64,000 nt of DNA, taken from contig JAYKAV010003066.1 in assembly GCA_035582835.1 (NCBI GenBank), positions 1,484,122-1,548,121 on the forward strand, written 5' to 3'. Positions within the stretch are counted from its first letter, which is position 1, and each line of letters starts with the position of its first letter. Source of the stretch: Phoebastria nigripes (Eukaryota > Chordata > Aves > Procellariiformes > Diomedeidae). Shown piece after piece: positions 48,541 to 61,663 of this stretch. The notes below the pieces were generated by a model, which was not told where the DNA came from, did no database searches, and saw nothing but the letters and a program-made list of their open reading frames with translations. Both the position numbers and the translations under genes were made by a program.

Positions 48541-50855
48541 CTGTATAAATTTGAAATCTGGAGGCTTGAAAGGCCTTTTCAAATGAGATAGTTGGGTGAC
48601 ATGGGCATAACACTTGTGCCGTGATTTGTAAAGCCAAAGGGAAATGATCCTCCAGACAGAAACATCAGCCACCTATTTCATCCACGTCCTGGTGGATGGA
48701 GGCCTTGTTCTGAGTATGAGATGAGCTTATGCAACTATTGGAGTTATACAATTATGTCGCTGTTGCCAGCTTCAGTTGTTACTTTACATTAAAAATTAAG
48801 AGGAATCAGCGGGCCAAATCCCAAAGATGTTTTGAAAATCTCAATGCCAATGTTTATGACATAAATCCATTAAATAAGTAGTACTTGAATCTAAAAACAC
48901 TCCTTGAGTCTGTCCAAGCCCATTAAGTGGTTTTCAAAATCTTGGCAAAATGTGCAGAATAAGCAAAGCTTAACTCTACGGTAGCCTTCCACTTGTGTGA
49001 GCCAATGGCCGAAGTGCATGGGATTTCGCGTAGCATCTGAAGCTGCGCACTCTGGATGGAGCGAATTCCAGCCCAGAGCCCATCTCTAAGGGCAGGCTCT
49101 AATGTCCCCAGCTGCTCCCATGGCCCAAGCAAGAACTCTTACGCTTGCTATGGCAGCCAGAGCATTAGAAAACAAGCTGGTCACTTCAAGGATCTTAGAG
49201 CTGAGCATCCCAGAGCTACAAACAGGGGATATAATCCTTGTTGTGGCCCTCAGTTGGTGACACTTCATCCTGGCAATGTTCTGCCATACCCCTCACACGG
49301 ATGCTTGCAAGAAAGGCTTTTGCAAGTACTCTGTTACAAAGCATTTGCATGCGTAAGCCACAGCAGGGTGGGAGGGAGGGGTGTACCGCAGCCCCGCTGG
49401 GCGACCAGCAAATTCCTCATCAGGACCCCACTGGCCTCCCAGCACTTGGGCTTGTCAGCTGGCCCGTGTGAAAGCCTGCAGTGTCTCCCTAGGCTCCTTC
49501 ATCTCCTTTCCACCCTGTGCTTACTGAATTTGGGAGTAGCCCACTTCTGTAAAGGATTCTGTGTCTGGGAGGGCAACTTTTAGAGTGAGACTGTGGTGTC
49601 ACAAAGCAGTAGCACAAAAAACTAGCTGAAGACATCAAAATATATCTGCTCCCTGCAGTGTTTTAGAAGGTCTGTATCTCAGCATTATGTGTGGTTGTCC
49701 GCATAGCCATATAAGTGTAACATGGCATGGATTTTATGCTTTGTTCCCTACAAGTGTCCAGCAAGGGTGCTTGCATGCCTGCTGGGTCTGACAGCTCTCT
49801 GCAGAGAGGCTTTTTCCTGCCTCTGTAGTTTCATCTCTGTCNCAACCTCAGAGAAGCTACAATCGTATAAGGAATAAATATTTGCAGCTCACAATGGTGA
49901 NTTTTACAGAATGACTCACACACAATATGTTCTGTCAGGGAGAGTTTGCGCTATTTTTTTTCTTATTTTGTTGCTGTCCTTTGTCTCCAGTAGAAGTCAT
50001 TTGGGCTGATAATTTATGTTTTAATTTGTCTACAGAAAAACACAACATAATCAAATTGATTCTCAAGGTGCCTTCTGTCCTGAAATAAACATCTTATTAA
50101 TAATCCGTATGGTCTGAAGTCATATTCTTGCTGGGAGGAGTTTTGGACCTGCAAGGAGTTCAAAGTCCTAACTAAATTTCTTTTATTTTGCTGTCTTCAA
50201 GCTAGCTTCTTCATTCTTAATAACTGCTGTTATTATCTCTGTTTGGAAGTTGTAAGTGTTGTGCTGCTATGTGTAAAATTGAGAATAATGAAGAATAAAG
50301 TGTGTCCTAATAGATTTAAGTGTCTGGGAATGAAATTTGAGGGCAATGGTGTGCCGAGTATTTGGAGGGACACATCCTGCTCAGATGGGCACGAACTGGA
50401 AATTCAAAAAGCTGAGCTGTTAGACCAAAATTTCTGACTGCAGCCCCCAGTGCAAAGAAGTATTGACCGAGATCAAGAAGCCTTATGAGTCAGTGGTAGA
50501 GCAAGGCAATTATGTCAAGCGCTACTGTGACTGTAATATCAGCAAATTACAATTGATGAAGTACCAGCCCATTGTTATAATGTTTTATGGCAGCCGGGGC
50601 ACTGAAAGCTGTGATTAAGTAATGCTTGGAGTTTTAAAATTCTTTTTACAGAGCAGTGAAGCAGGGTAATGGGGATCTTCTCCTGTTCTTCACAGTCAAA
50701 AAGAGAAAAAGGTGGAAAGGAGTTCTAGGAGAAAGAGGGAGGAGGAGAATGGGCAGAGCTGATGGTTTCAGTGCCCTACAGCATAGATCCACAAGACTCC
50801 CCAGAGACCCAGGGGAAAAGAATTCTTGCAAGTCAGTGTTTAAAAAGAGTTCAGC

Positions 50856-50883
50856 CAAAACAAACAAACAAACAAACAAAAAT
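50856..50883. repeat. (CAAA)n tetranucleotide repeat
   Basis: Five to six CAAA units within an A-rich stretch. Confidence 0.85.
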
Positions 50884-51183
50884 CCAAAGCCAAATGCATT
50901 TCTTAAAGAAAACAATGATTTTTTCATTCCAAAATTAGCTTTGCAGAGCAGAGCACCACATTTAACGATTTTGTGCTGTACCACTGGATCTACCAATCAT
51001 CCTAAACCAGCTTAACCCATACAGGGGAACCTGAGCACATTTACCNGGATCCCAGCTGTGGTCATTGAGTAGTGCCACAGAGACCCAACTACCCAGCTGA
51101 ATTTGTCCTTAACTGTAGAACTATGTACTTTGCTGAGGGTAACCTTTAGCCAGCCTGCAGATGAATGCATGGTTGAGAGTTTA

Positions 51184-51231
51184 GTGTGTGTGTGTGTCTA
51201 TGTGTCCGTGTGTGTCTGTGTGTGTGTGTGC
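51184..51231. repeat. (TG)n microsatellite, interrupted
   Basis: Runs of TG broken by TCTATG, TCCG and TCTG. The open frame through it (CVCLCVRVCLCVCV on the plus strand) is an artefact of the repeat. Confidence 0.93.
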
Positions 51232-51999
51232 GTTCAGTTAATCTGATGACTTGGCAGGCTGCAGGAGGAGGTGCAGGGAACCACTCTGAAGAGAGCAAAG
51301 CCTTTCCCATAGCCCAGCCTATAGACCTGCTTAACTTTGGGATTCTTCAGCATTTTCCTGGCGGCGTGGCCCCCAGTCCGGCATTCGGTCTGGATGGCAG
51401 ATTTTGTATTTTTTTTCTCTATATGCAGATTCCCATCTTAGCCATTTCCAAATACCCTGGTATCCCCAGTGGCAGTCATCACAGTTATATTCTTGAAAAC
51501 TCAGATGTGTGCATGTGTGCATTTCTAGCTCTAATAGATGTTTTGACCATTTTCAACAACATCGACAAATAATCGTTGCCCTATCCACTTCTTGTCTATG
51601 TTTTCTCTCTCCTCAATCTGTTTGGTTCCTCCCTTCAGCTGCAGGACAGATGGGTCCCTATGGGACTCTCATAATGAATTCAACCTTGATGTCTGACCCA
51701 TCGTTTATATATGTGTGGTCTCTGTGGCAGCATACTCTGCACCTTTCAGAGTATCCTTTAAGAAATCCTTCCAAAAAAAAGGAGCATTAGACAGGCATTA
51801 GATAGTAACGTTTGTTTGGTGCCCTTTCCGAAAAGAACATACAATCTCTGTTTTTAAGGACTGTCAAAACAGTTCATTTTAGCCTTGCTAGTATCATTTA
51901 ATGCTAATAAAAATGGAGGCTTTTGAAAGGTGGGTAGAAGGAAACTAATGTAGATGATTTTAGAAAAGCTGACTTACTAAATCTCAGAGGAGCAAATTC

Positions 52000-52070
52000 A
52001 TCCCAGTAGTAAGTAGGTGTAACACTAATGAGTTAAGAATTATACCCATTAACATCAGAATTGATTTTTT
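52000..52070. repeat. Palindrome-related dispersed segment (copy C)
   Basis: AGTAGGTGTAACACTAATGA followed by ATTATACCCATTAACATCAG has the GGTGTAACn and CCATTnACnTCAG cores expected of the same family, more decayed. Confidence 0.3.
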
Positions 52071-55000
52071 TCTGTTCTCTCTCCTTTTGTGTGTCAGATA
52101 AAAACGGAATAAGAACCTTGTAAAGCTGACAATAATGTAAGCTCTAAGAGGTGTTCAGCTAATTTCTGTTGAAAAGCTTTATTGATATGCATTTTCAAAT
52201 TTTGTAATTACATTGTTTTAAGACTTTCATTCCTGCACCTTCATAGTTTCTAAAAAGTTGGTCCTACTTGTTTTTCTTTTGCATAGAATATGGTAGAATA
52301 TTCCAAGATACTTTTTGGTATCAGATTTCTACATGAATGGAGCACAAAATGCAGTTCCCATGTTTTACATTCAAACTAAAACATGCAGAAGTTGTTTTGT
52401 AGGCTGCGAGAGGGACCTCAGTAAGAACCTGTACACCTACTACTACTTTCACATCAATCCATGAATAAACCTTTCTGATTTAAAGTATTGTCACACACAC
52501 ACAAAGTAAAAGAATTTAAGGAACTTCAAATAACTATGATGCCAGTCAGGAAAACTAAGGTTATTAGCACTCAGAAGGGAGAAGAAGATTAAACATAAAA
52601 TATATAATAATATATATGCTATATATATACACATTATTTTTAATCTCTGGCCCATCTTTTCTGCGTAACAGCTCAATTTCTTCTTTTCCCTTTTGCTTAC
52701 ATAAATAAAGAACCTTTTGCTCTTTGTTTTAATTTTCTACGTAAAATGTAAACTAGCATGCCTTTGGGCAAAAAAATTCTTTTTTGTTTTACTTTTGAGT
52801 AATTTCTTTTAAGTTTTCTATTAATTTCTAGCATCCTTCATGAGGTGATTATTCATGCAGATTCTATAAGACTTTCCTCCATCTTCTGGATACAAAATTG
52901 AGCTGCATTGTCACCTTTTGACTTAAATGCCAAGTTTCCCTTACGTTAGATTAGCTGAGCTCCTCAGCTCCGTAGACCTTTTCTAATCATTCACTCCCCT
53001 CAGGCTGTGTCTGGACAAGTCAATGCAGGATTGCTTTCTGGTTTCTGCATCGGGGAGCACATTCCTCCAAAGTTCATCTTGGGTGGGTGCCACAGAGGGG
53101 AAGCCTGCATGCAGAGGTAGGTAGGAGTGCTGTCACGTTTGAGTCATCCTCCAGCCCAGACAGTCATGAGACCTGTGGTGAGCTGCGGTGAGAGCCAGCA
53201 CGTAAATTTAGACATAGCCGTAGGTTGCAAAAATTTGCCTTTTGGGAATTGACAGTTTTAGTTACAGGTCTTCTCTTGCTTGTCCTCCTGCCTACTTTCA
53301 CATGAATAAACCCGTAATTAAGTTATTCACATTTATATGTTATGACCAATCTTTCTATTGATCAAAACCACATCCAAACTGTTATCACCTCTTATTGTTT
53401 CAGGGACTGTTGAACCAGAAATTGGCCAGCTGTCATATTCAGGAATATCTTCCCTACCCACCCCCGGTTATAAGTAACATCTGAATTTGCTAGATTTCAT
53501 TTTGTAAAAATAACTCTCTAGGGTTATTTATAGAAGGTTTCCAGTCCAGCCAACTTAAGCACACAACCTTGGCAAATAAGCCCATTTCATGAGTCTTTCA
53601 AAAGCATATATATCATTTTCATATCTGTATGGGGCATTTTTGAAGCGCTGCCTCCTAGGTGCCAAAAATTGAAGTGCAAGTTAGGTACCTAAGTAAGATG
53701 GACTGACTTTTGCTCTTGATCTGATAAGAAGACTTTGATCTCTAGCCACAGTCCACTCAAGGACTTCTAGCACTTCCCCTACAAAATCCTGTTTGTTATC
53801 CTTCCTGGTGCAAACTGACTGGGGACTCACCTGCTGCATGTTGCATGTGCTGCCCCTTCCCCGTGCTATCAGCACACAGCGCTACCATCAGCCCTTCCCT
53901 TTACCGCCAACTCTCCTGAACTATGCTTGTGCTTGAATACATGTTTTCCAGTCCTGGGTGCAATTCTGTCTTGTTTCTGTTATTTTTACGCTGACTTTTG
54001 GTTTCTGCCTCAAAGTTGATGTTCTCCTATTGTGGTACTCGGGTTGCTTTTGTTACAAAACAAGCACTAGTGATGACCCCCAACTTCCCTGGACAGAGAG
54101 AACAAAATGTCTTCACAAACTTGCATCTTACTTGATACTTTCCTTCATTTTAGTGTTTCCTTTCTCTTTACTGTCCTTTCATCCTTTTTTCCACTCTCTC
54201 TTTTAAACTTCTAAATTTGCAGTTGGATGGTGAGTGAAGAGACATCTGCTGACGTGCCGTCCTACTGACGAGTCACCCAAGAAGCAGCAGCAGCAACAGA
54301 ACAGCAGTTCTGCCCCCAGTAGCGCTTTTGAACTGGGAAATACTGTTCCAAATCCTTTGTGAGACCTTGCAGGTCTCTAGGTACAGTTCATCTGACGAAC
54401 GGCAGGTAGATCTTTACATCTGAGTTAATTTTCTGGATTCTCCCTTACCATCGAGAGAGACAACCAGGTGCTCATAGGGAGAGAAATAGGCATTGCTGCT
54501 TAAAGGAGACATCTAAAACATGTCAGACGAGCCTACTTGTAGAAGAGCCTGTTTCTCTTCATCAATTAGGAGGGGAAGGCAGGGCTGCCAGCTCGAGCCT
54601 AAGGGAGCGGGAACTACTCCTCATTTTCTGGGGTTGCTCAGGCTGTGAGTCTGTGCTCTGCATGGTGTGAAAGGGAAAGGCCTGCAACGCTCATTGCACA
54701 TAAAACCTGCCATTTCACCAGCAAAGAGTATCTACATTCAAGTCAGTTCTTTGATGCTATAGGCAATATTTATCAATTTCCAAAAGTACCTGTCTGTCAT
54801 ATACATATCAATGTTTGTTCTGATTTTGCTAGGAAACCTTAAAACTTCTGTGTCTTCCAGAAGCAACAAGGTGCCCTGAATGAATAAGCTTTTGGCAATG
54901 CTTAGACACACGTACAGCAAACCTTGGGGAGGCTTAGGTGCGCTCTTTACTACCCATTACTTCCTTATTCTGCTCCTGGGATAGCTGAGGCCTGCCATGG

Positions 55001-58000
55001 GTGTTGAGGAAGTCTCTTCCACAAAAAAAAAAAAAGGTAGATGTTCATGTGGTCCTGCAATGTTTCAAGTGGAAAGATACCTCAGGCAAAGCATCAGTCC
55101 CTTTGGCCTTGTATCTACTCAGAAGGACCAACTAAATAGATGATAGCACATTACTTAAGGTTAGCTTTTGCCTGTGCGATTGACAACAAACAATTTGGAC
55201 TTCCCAGCAGTGCTCAGCAACCTCATAGCACACAACCATTGGAATGAAATGTTTCAGCAATGGTGCAGGTTTCCGAGGGCTAGAAATTAGCATTCCCCAT
55301 TGAGCATACCCGCTATCCCGGGGCCCTGGGGCAGCTCCAGAGCACATCATCAGTAATCCGCTCTCTCTAGAGGAGGCACGAGAACACGGCTTTTGTCTTT
55401 TCCAGCCATTGATCACCTCTGACAGCTTCTAAAGATTGCTTCAGCACTGCTGAATTCCTGGGATCTTTTTCCTTTTGAAAAGAAAGTATCTTTCAGTCTC
55501 ACTTACCTAGAGCTATTGCATGAATGTATATTAAGAAGCTATATGTCAACAGATACACAATTTGTCTAGCAGTTAATTAAAAATAAAATCCTAGAGGATT
55601 TCATTATTTCTCACACAGGCATTCTTCATTTTGTTTCCTAGTGTCCTTGTTAGTGTATGTTGCACATCTTAATTAGCTTCCTTCTTGGGGAGCTTTCCTG
55701 GTGCCATAAAACTCTGAGAGTGGAGATCTTCAATCCAAATGTAGCCACAGAGGGAGGGTGCGAGAGTTTTGGGAGATGCCCCTGCAAACTGGTTGTCTTC
55801 TCTGCCCCTTTCTTTGCTGGTGGCCACAGCCCTCTGAGCAGAGGGCAAAATGTTTCCATGTGTCAGCCACAGCACTGGTGCTGGGAGTGCCAAAGAAAAG
55901 CGAGTCCAGTATTAGAATCCCAGCCTGTGGAAGGACCTGGAGGAGGTGGAAGCGCACGTTATCCTTTGCTGTGCCTGTGGTGGGTGGGATGACGTCCATC
56001 AGAGGGACAGGATGGACAGCTGATGTCAGTGACACTGTAAATGATTTGCCAGGGGGTGCCTGTTAGAGCCCCCTCTGGTCTCTGTTTTCAGAAGATAGCA
56101 TGCTACATAAATATTATTCTGCCATGATGAAGAGTCACAAAATGTGGTTAACCTTGATCATTTAAGCTTTCAAAGAGGAGTAGTTTCAAGAATAATAGTT
56201 TCCTGATAGAACAAAGCTATGAACTGTTTTTACCGCTTTCCTTACTTCTTATTGTGGCATCTCCTGGAATGGTCGAACTGTCTTTATTCTCGGCTCAAAG
56301 AGACCCGGGAGTGCATGTGTGTGCTGAACGCATGCTTCAAACAACAAAAATAACATGTGAAGTTGATTTTTAGCCTAAAAATGTCATTAGCTATGCCAAA
56401 ACCAGATGTTTGAGTTAAGTCTCAAATCCCCTAACATTTTGTTAGGTGTTAGAGCTGAACATTGAGAAAACCAAGTTCAAAAGACTAGAGGAGGAATCAG
56501 TACAAGCAAATTAAAAACAAAAATCAGAAACAGGGGGAGATAGTTGGAATTTATTTGGGGATCTCCATCTTTTCCAGATTTTCTCTAGAACACACAGGAT
56601 TCTCGAAGGCTCACCCCTTTTATGCTTAGTCTATCCTGTAGAAGAAATTACATGCAAGTCCTTGGTTTTGCTTACTTTGTTGCTTTACAAAGTAGACCAG
56701 CCTTTGTTTATTTTATGTTCTGCTGCACCATTTTTGGGTGTGATACTGGTGTTATTTTAATCTGACAAAAGCAAGGGCTGCTGCCAAAGGGATTGTCCTG
56801 CTTTTGCCTTGTCTGTGACAACACTTTCCTTCTGCCTTCCTTGTTCCAGGACTACCAGACACGTCGCTGCGTGCTGAGATGGATCAGGGAACTCACCCTA
56901 TTGGAAGCTACTCATTTAAGTTGTCGTTGCTTTTTTGCTTTCCAGTCATATCTGTTCCATCATCCCATTTACTGCATAGCCACATGAACATCCATGCTGA
57001 TACAGGGCAGAAAGTGGAAAGATGGGAAAGGAGGGCCTGTGGCATCTCACGCTCACTGCAGGAAAACATGACCAGGGCAGCAACCCTATCCCACAGATAC
57101 TCTGCAGGCGATGCTGCCGTTGAACTGCGCTCTAAGCCATCACATCAAAATGGTGAGGTGAGGAACGTGGGGCTTTGTGCAAGCAACCTCCTCTACCTCC
57201 TCGTTGTCCCTCAATTTATCTAATTATTTTATTAAGTTATAATTTTATGACAAAGCAGCTCTAGGTACTCCATAAACAACGTTAATAATATTAGCCTTGG
57301 TTTAAGTAAGGCTGGAGGGTATGTCCTGCTCTAAATCTGACTTTGAAGTCTTCTGATCTGTTTAGACACAATTGAATCAAATTGACAGGAAATTTCATGA
57401 GAGAGGTTTCCATAATAGAATTTTTCCATAACAGAATTTTTCTGGAAACCTTGGGAGAAAGCAAGAGAGGTGCCAGAGCATTCAGGCAGTGGTGGACTCA
57501 TGCTGGAGATATTCTCCTCTTGCCCTGTGGCTAAGGGGAGGGCACTGAGGGAAGAGGCAGCTTTGCCTTGTGTTACTGTTTCTTGAGAAGAAAGCAACCC
57601 TACAGAAAGAGGGAGAGCACTCCTGGTTCAAGCCCTGCTCACCTTGCTGTTGATGGGGAAAGTAAAGCTCAGTGGCATGTTTCTTGATGGTAATGTCCTT
57701 GATCCCTTTTCTCTGATCTGCTTCTACGTCAGCAGCAGAGTAAGGAATTTACAGGCACGTTTTCCTCTTGTGTCCTTTTTCTTTTCTTTTCCTAGCCCAG
57801 GAGGAAGGACTGTGTGTCTTCCCTTTGAGGCCAGAAATAATGGCCTCAACATCTTCTCTGCTTGCTCCAGTCTAGTACTTAGAGAGGCGTGCTCATTCCC
57901 AGCCAAAGCCTTTTCCTTCCATAGGTGCATTGCTCAGGAGAGAGAAGTATGGTTGTATTGATTTGGTGGCCTGTTTTTCCTCTCACTCAATGTATGAAGT

Positions 58001-58962
58001 ATTGGGGTGGAAGGAGGGCTATAGAGATGCACCATCTAGACATGGTACAACCTAGGTTTTGTCATACAGAGGTCCCTGCTGGCACAAGAGCACTCCTGAG
58101 GGCTGCGTTTAAGGTCATAGCAAAGGCAGCTCCACACCACTCCAGCGACACATCTGTCTGCTTTTGCATAGAGCAACTTTCACTCAACACATACCTGAGG
58201 TTTTGGTGCAGTACATGGTCCGAGTTGTGTGTGTTACTGTTCCCATTTGGTCATTGGTTAAAAAGGGATCAATATGTGTTCATGGCAAGTAATAAAGACA
58301 TTGTCAACAGGAATCACATCCTGGCTCCATTCATCCATGTGGCTGTCAGTCCTACCAGTCTTTGGCCAACCTGATTGCTGAGCATTCACAAACATCAAAC
58401 TCTCATCATCTCGTATCCTGATTATGGCTACATCCTTTTTGCATCCTTAACAAAGGCAGACCTGGCTCATTCACGACCATCCAGAGTGCTCATCAGCTGC
58501 CACTTCTTTCTTTCTCTCTGAAGCCCTTTTCTATCCTGTAGAGCACATATAGCTTGCCCTTACTTGCAAACCTGTGATTACTCATTTCTCTCTCTACCTA
58601 TGGTCTTTTATTTACTACTGAAAGATCAATCTCTGTCTTTGATCAGCCAGCAATGCCAATCACTTTGTCAGTTTTTTCAAATTCTCATTTTCTTCTATAG
58701 TGCTCTGTTCTTCACTGTTGTGACGAATGCTTCAAAAACATCTGGACAGCTGCATCAGCATTGCTCCTCCAGACTCCTCTCTCAAATTATTCTTGGCTGT
58801 GATGCCTACAGAAGATTTATGGTGTGCAAAATCCTCTATCTTGCTGATAAGACTGTCTCATTGTATATTTTGTGTATACCTATATATTGCCTTTTGTCCT
58901 TGTCTCAAATTGTACTTTCTTTGGGCCAAGAGCTGTCTTCTTGCTCTATGTTTACGTAGTAC

Positions 58963-60091
58963 TTCTCACAATGGAGTCCTTCTCTCTAAACTGGAGAGGT
59001 ATGGATTTGATGGGTGGACTGTCCGGTGGGTGAGGAATTGGTTGGATGGTCACATCCAGAGGGTAGTGGTCAACGGCTCAATGTCCGGATGGAGATCGGT
59101 GACTAGTGGCGTCCCGCAGGGGTCCGTATTGGGACCAGTACTGTTTAATATCTTCATCAATGACGTAGACAGTGGGATCGAGTGCACCCTCAGCAACTTT
59201 GCAGATGACACCAAGCTGAGTGGTGCGGTCGACACGCCTGAGGGACGGGATGCCATCCAGAGGGACCTGGACAAGCTCGAGAAGTGGGCCTATATGAACC
59301 TCATGAGGTTCAACAAGGCCAAGTGCAAGGGCTTGCACCTGGGTCGGGGCAACCCCCAGTATCAATACAGGCTGGGGGATGAAGGGATTGAGAGCAGCCC
59401 TGCCGAGAAGGACTTGGGGGTACTGGTGGAGGAAAAGCTGGACATGAGCCAGCAATGTGCGCTCGCAGCCCAGAAGGCCAACCGTATCCTGGGCTGCATC
59501 AAAAGAAGCGTGGCCACAAGGTCAAGGGAGGTGATTCTGCCCCTCTACTCTGCTCTGGTGAGACCCCACCTGGAGTACTGCGTCCAGCTCTGGAGCCCCC
59601 AGCACAAGACAGACATGGACCTGTTAGAGCAGGGCCAGAGGAGGGCTGCAAAAATGATCAGGGGGCTGGAATGCCTCTCCTATGAAGAAAGGCTGAGAGT
59701 GTTGGGGTTGTTCAGCCTGGAGAAGAGAAGGCTCTGGGGAGACCTCATTGCAGCCTTTCAGTACTTAAAGGGGGCTTATAAGAAAGGTGGGGACAAACTT
59801 TTTAGCAGGGCCTGTTGCAACAGGACAAGGGGGAATGATTTTAAACTAGAAGAGGGTAGATTTAGACTAGATATAAGGAAGAAATTTTTTACGCTGAGGG
59901 TGGTGAGACAGTGGCCCAGGTTGCCCAGAGAGGTGGTAGATGCCCCATCCCTGGAAACATTCAAGGTCAGGCTGGATGGAGCTCTGAGCAACCTGACCTA
60001 GTTGAAGATGTCCCTGCTCACTGCAGGGGGGTTGGACTAGATGACCTTTAAAGGTCCCTTCCAACCCAAACTATTCTATGATTCTGTGATC
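58963..60091 (+). mobile_element. CR1 LINE, 5'-truncated, young copy with open RT C-terminal frame
   Basis: The homology begins around the [13 protein letters not shown] segment and includes [20 protein letters not shown] and FADDTKLS (catalytic DD), then the thumb/C-terminal part ([34 protein letters not shown]) to a TAG at 59999-60001. About 90 bases of 3' UTR end in CCAACCCAAACTATTCTATG-type tail units at 60061-60091. No stop codon or frameshift occurs over about 345 codons, so the insertion is recent or was copied recently. The endonuclease and first RT blocks are missing, so it is dead on arrival. The continuous open frame extends upstream to 58727, but residues before about 58963 are unrelated flanking DNA, not a fusion gene. 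By hand count it differs from the copy at 27.9 kb at about 16 of 600 bases. Confidence 0.94.
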
Positions 60092-61663
60092 CGTGGTGGG
60101 AGTTCTTCAGCATTTAATGGCAAAAATAATAAAAATATTATTAACAAATGTCTCTGTGTGACTGCATCGCATGGTGTGGTCACAGTTTGCAAAAATTCAG
60201 TTTCCTCAGGACAACTTGTCTCTCTGCCTACAGAATGTAGGGGCAACCCAGGGCAGTCCATTTTCAGAAAGGAATGTGTTAGGAAAATATTTGAGCTTGA
60301 GTAATTCCACAAACAGGAAAAAAAAAAGTGTTCTGCACTTTCAGAAGGATTTCCTACTGTGCAGATTTTTTGCTAGCCCATTAATTTTGCCATCTCAGAA
60401 CTCAAACAGCATGGCCTAGAACAGTGGTTTTCCAAATTCCTTCCAGTTGTAGCATACTAACATAAACAGCATTTGCATATGGATGTCATAAAAGTGACTA
60501 AAGCCGGCAGTCATTATACTTTATTGCAGTAATGTGACACATGTGCCTGAGCATCCTAAGAGATCTGCTCAAAGCTCATTGGCACTGAAGAAATGGCACA
60601 CCTCTTATCTAGCAGTGACACCCACAGCAGAGCAGGCTTTGACAGAAACCAGAGCATGAATCCAGCTTTAGATGAGCATATGAGAGGGAAGGGTACTAGC
60701 TGCTTCACTGCATGACTCAACAGTGCTGGGTACGTGTCCTTTACCCTAAACCAGAAATCAAACTCAGGAAGTTGAACAAATAGCATTTTCTAGTTTGATA
60801 GCCAGAAAGTTCAATGAACTCCCTGACTACAGCTGTTGGCAAGTCAGTGGAGAGACATCTGACTCTGACCTCGGCCTTGTACCCAATCATATTTTAACAT
60901 CTCGGATCTCCAAAGCAGGCTGCAAATGGTTCCGCTAGGCGAGGGGCAGTCAGTCATGCCGTGAGTGTGAGGCTGAATGCTGCCATTTTCCATCAAGAAT
61001 TTGCAGAGTCGAGGGAATTCGTCACAGTTCGGCCTTGTCAGATTTTTCTTCCACAAGATGAGGGGGGAGGGTTGTGAAGCCAATTACATCATCATATAGC
61101 ACAGAAAACACATTTTCATGTCTTACAGACTGGCTTTCAGAGCCTTCAGTTACTGATCAGGCTTCCTACACTACTGAGATGTGCATGATTATGCCATGTG
61201 CAACAGCCATTGCTTCCTAATGCCGTCCCAATCTGTTGTCCACCTTTTAACAAATATGACAGAAGTATAAAGGTCTCCAAGGTAAGACAACCTTGTGTAA
61301 AAATTGTTTAAAAATAACTGGTCACTGCATAGAGTGAAGAAGGATGCAAAGTAGTGCTCCCACTGAGGGAGAAGAGAGCTGTGTTGTTGTACCAGGCATC
61401 GGCACATCTGTGTGGGCAGGAGGCACTATAAATGCACAGGTAATTTCAAGCAGAGTTTACACCGTAATAGCCACAGATAGGGCAGCTACGAGACATAAAC
61501 TCAGGCTGGCAAGTTATGTCTCTCTCAGAACAACTCCTTTTCTTTCGTCCATGTGCATAGGTAAGAAGGCCTGTCTCCCAGTCACACAGATGATCCGTGT
61601 ATCCTGGTGTGCTGCTGCCCATCCCAAACACAGGTAGTTCATCTCCCGTTTCAGAGAAACATC

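Larger units (their letters stand above)
46748..58962. other. Non-coding stretch with no gene recognised
   Basis: Contains CA/TG microsatellites at 48.4 and 51.2 kb, a CAAA repeat at 50.86 kb and one dispersed segment at 52.0 kb. Two AT-rich segments (47700-47815 and 50490-50640) look like possible conserved non-coding sequence. Open frames here have no recognisable domains. Confidence 0.65.

Noticed and set aside
49056..49583. A 175-codon plus-strand open frame.
   Set aside because: No domain, composition-driven, and not the expected continuation of SH3RF3 after the second SH3 domain.
54210..54235. TTTGCAG, a short segment, then GTGAGTGAAG, looking like a 7-base micro-exon.
   Set aside because: Acceptor and donor motifs this short and close occur by chance, and seven bases would break the SH3RF3 frame.
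58564..58962. Open frames leading into the CR1 frame (from 58564 and 58727), which could suggest a host-CR1 fusion protein.
   Set aside because: The upstream residues have no relation to CR1 or any known protein; the frame is open by chance and joins the transposon accidentally.
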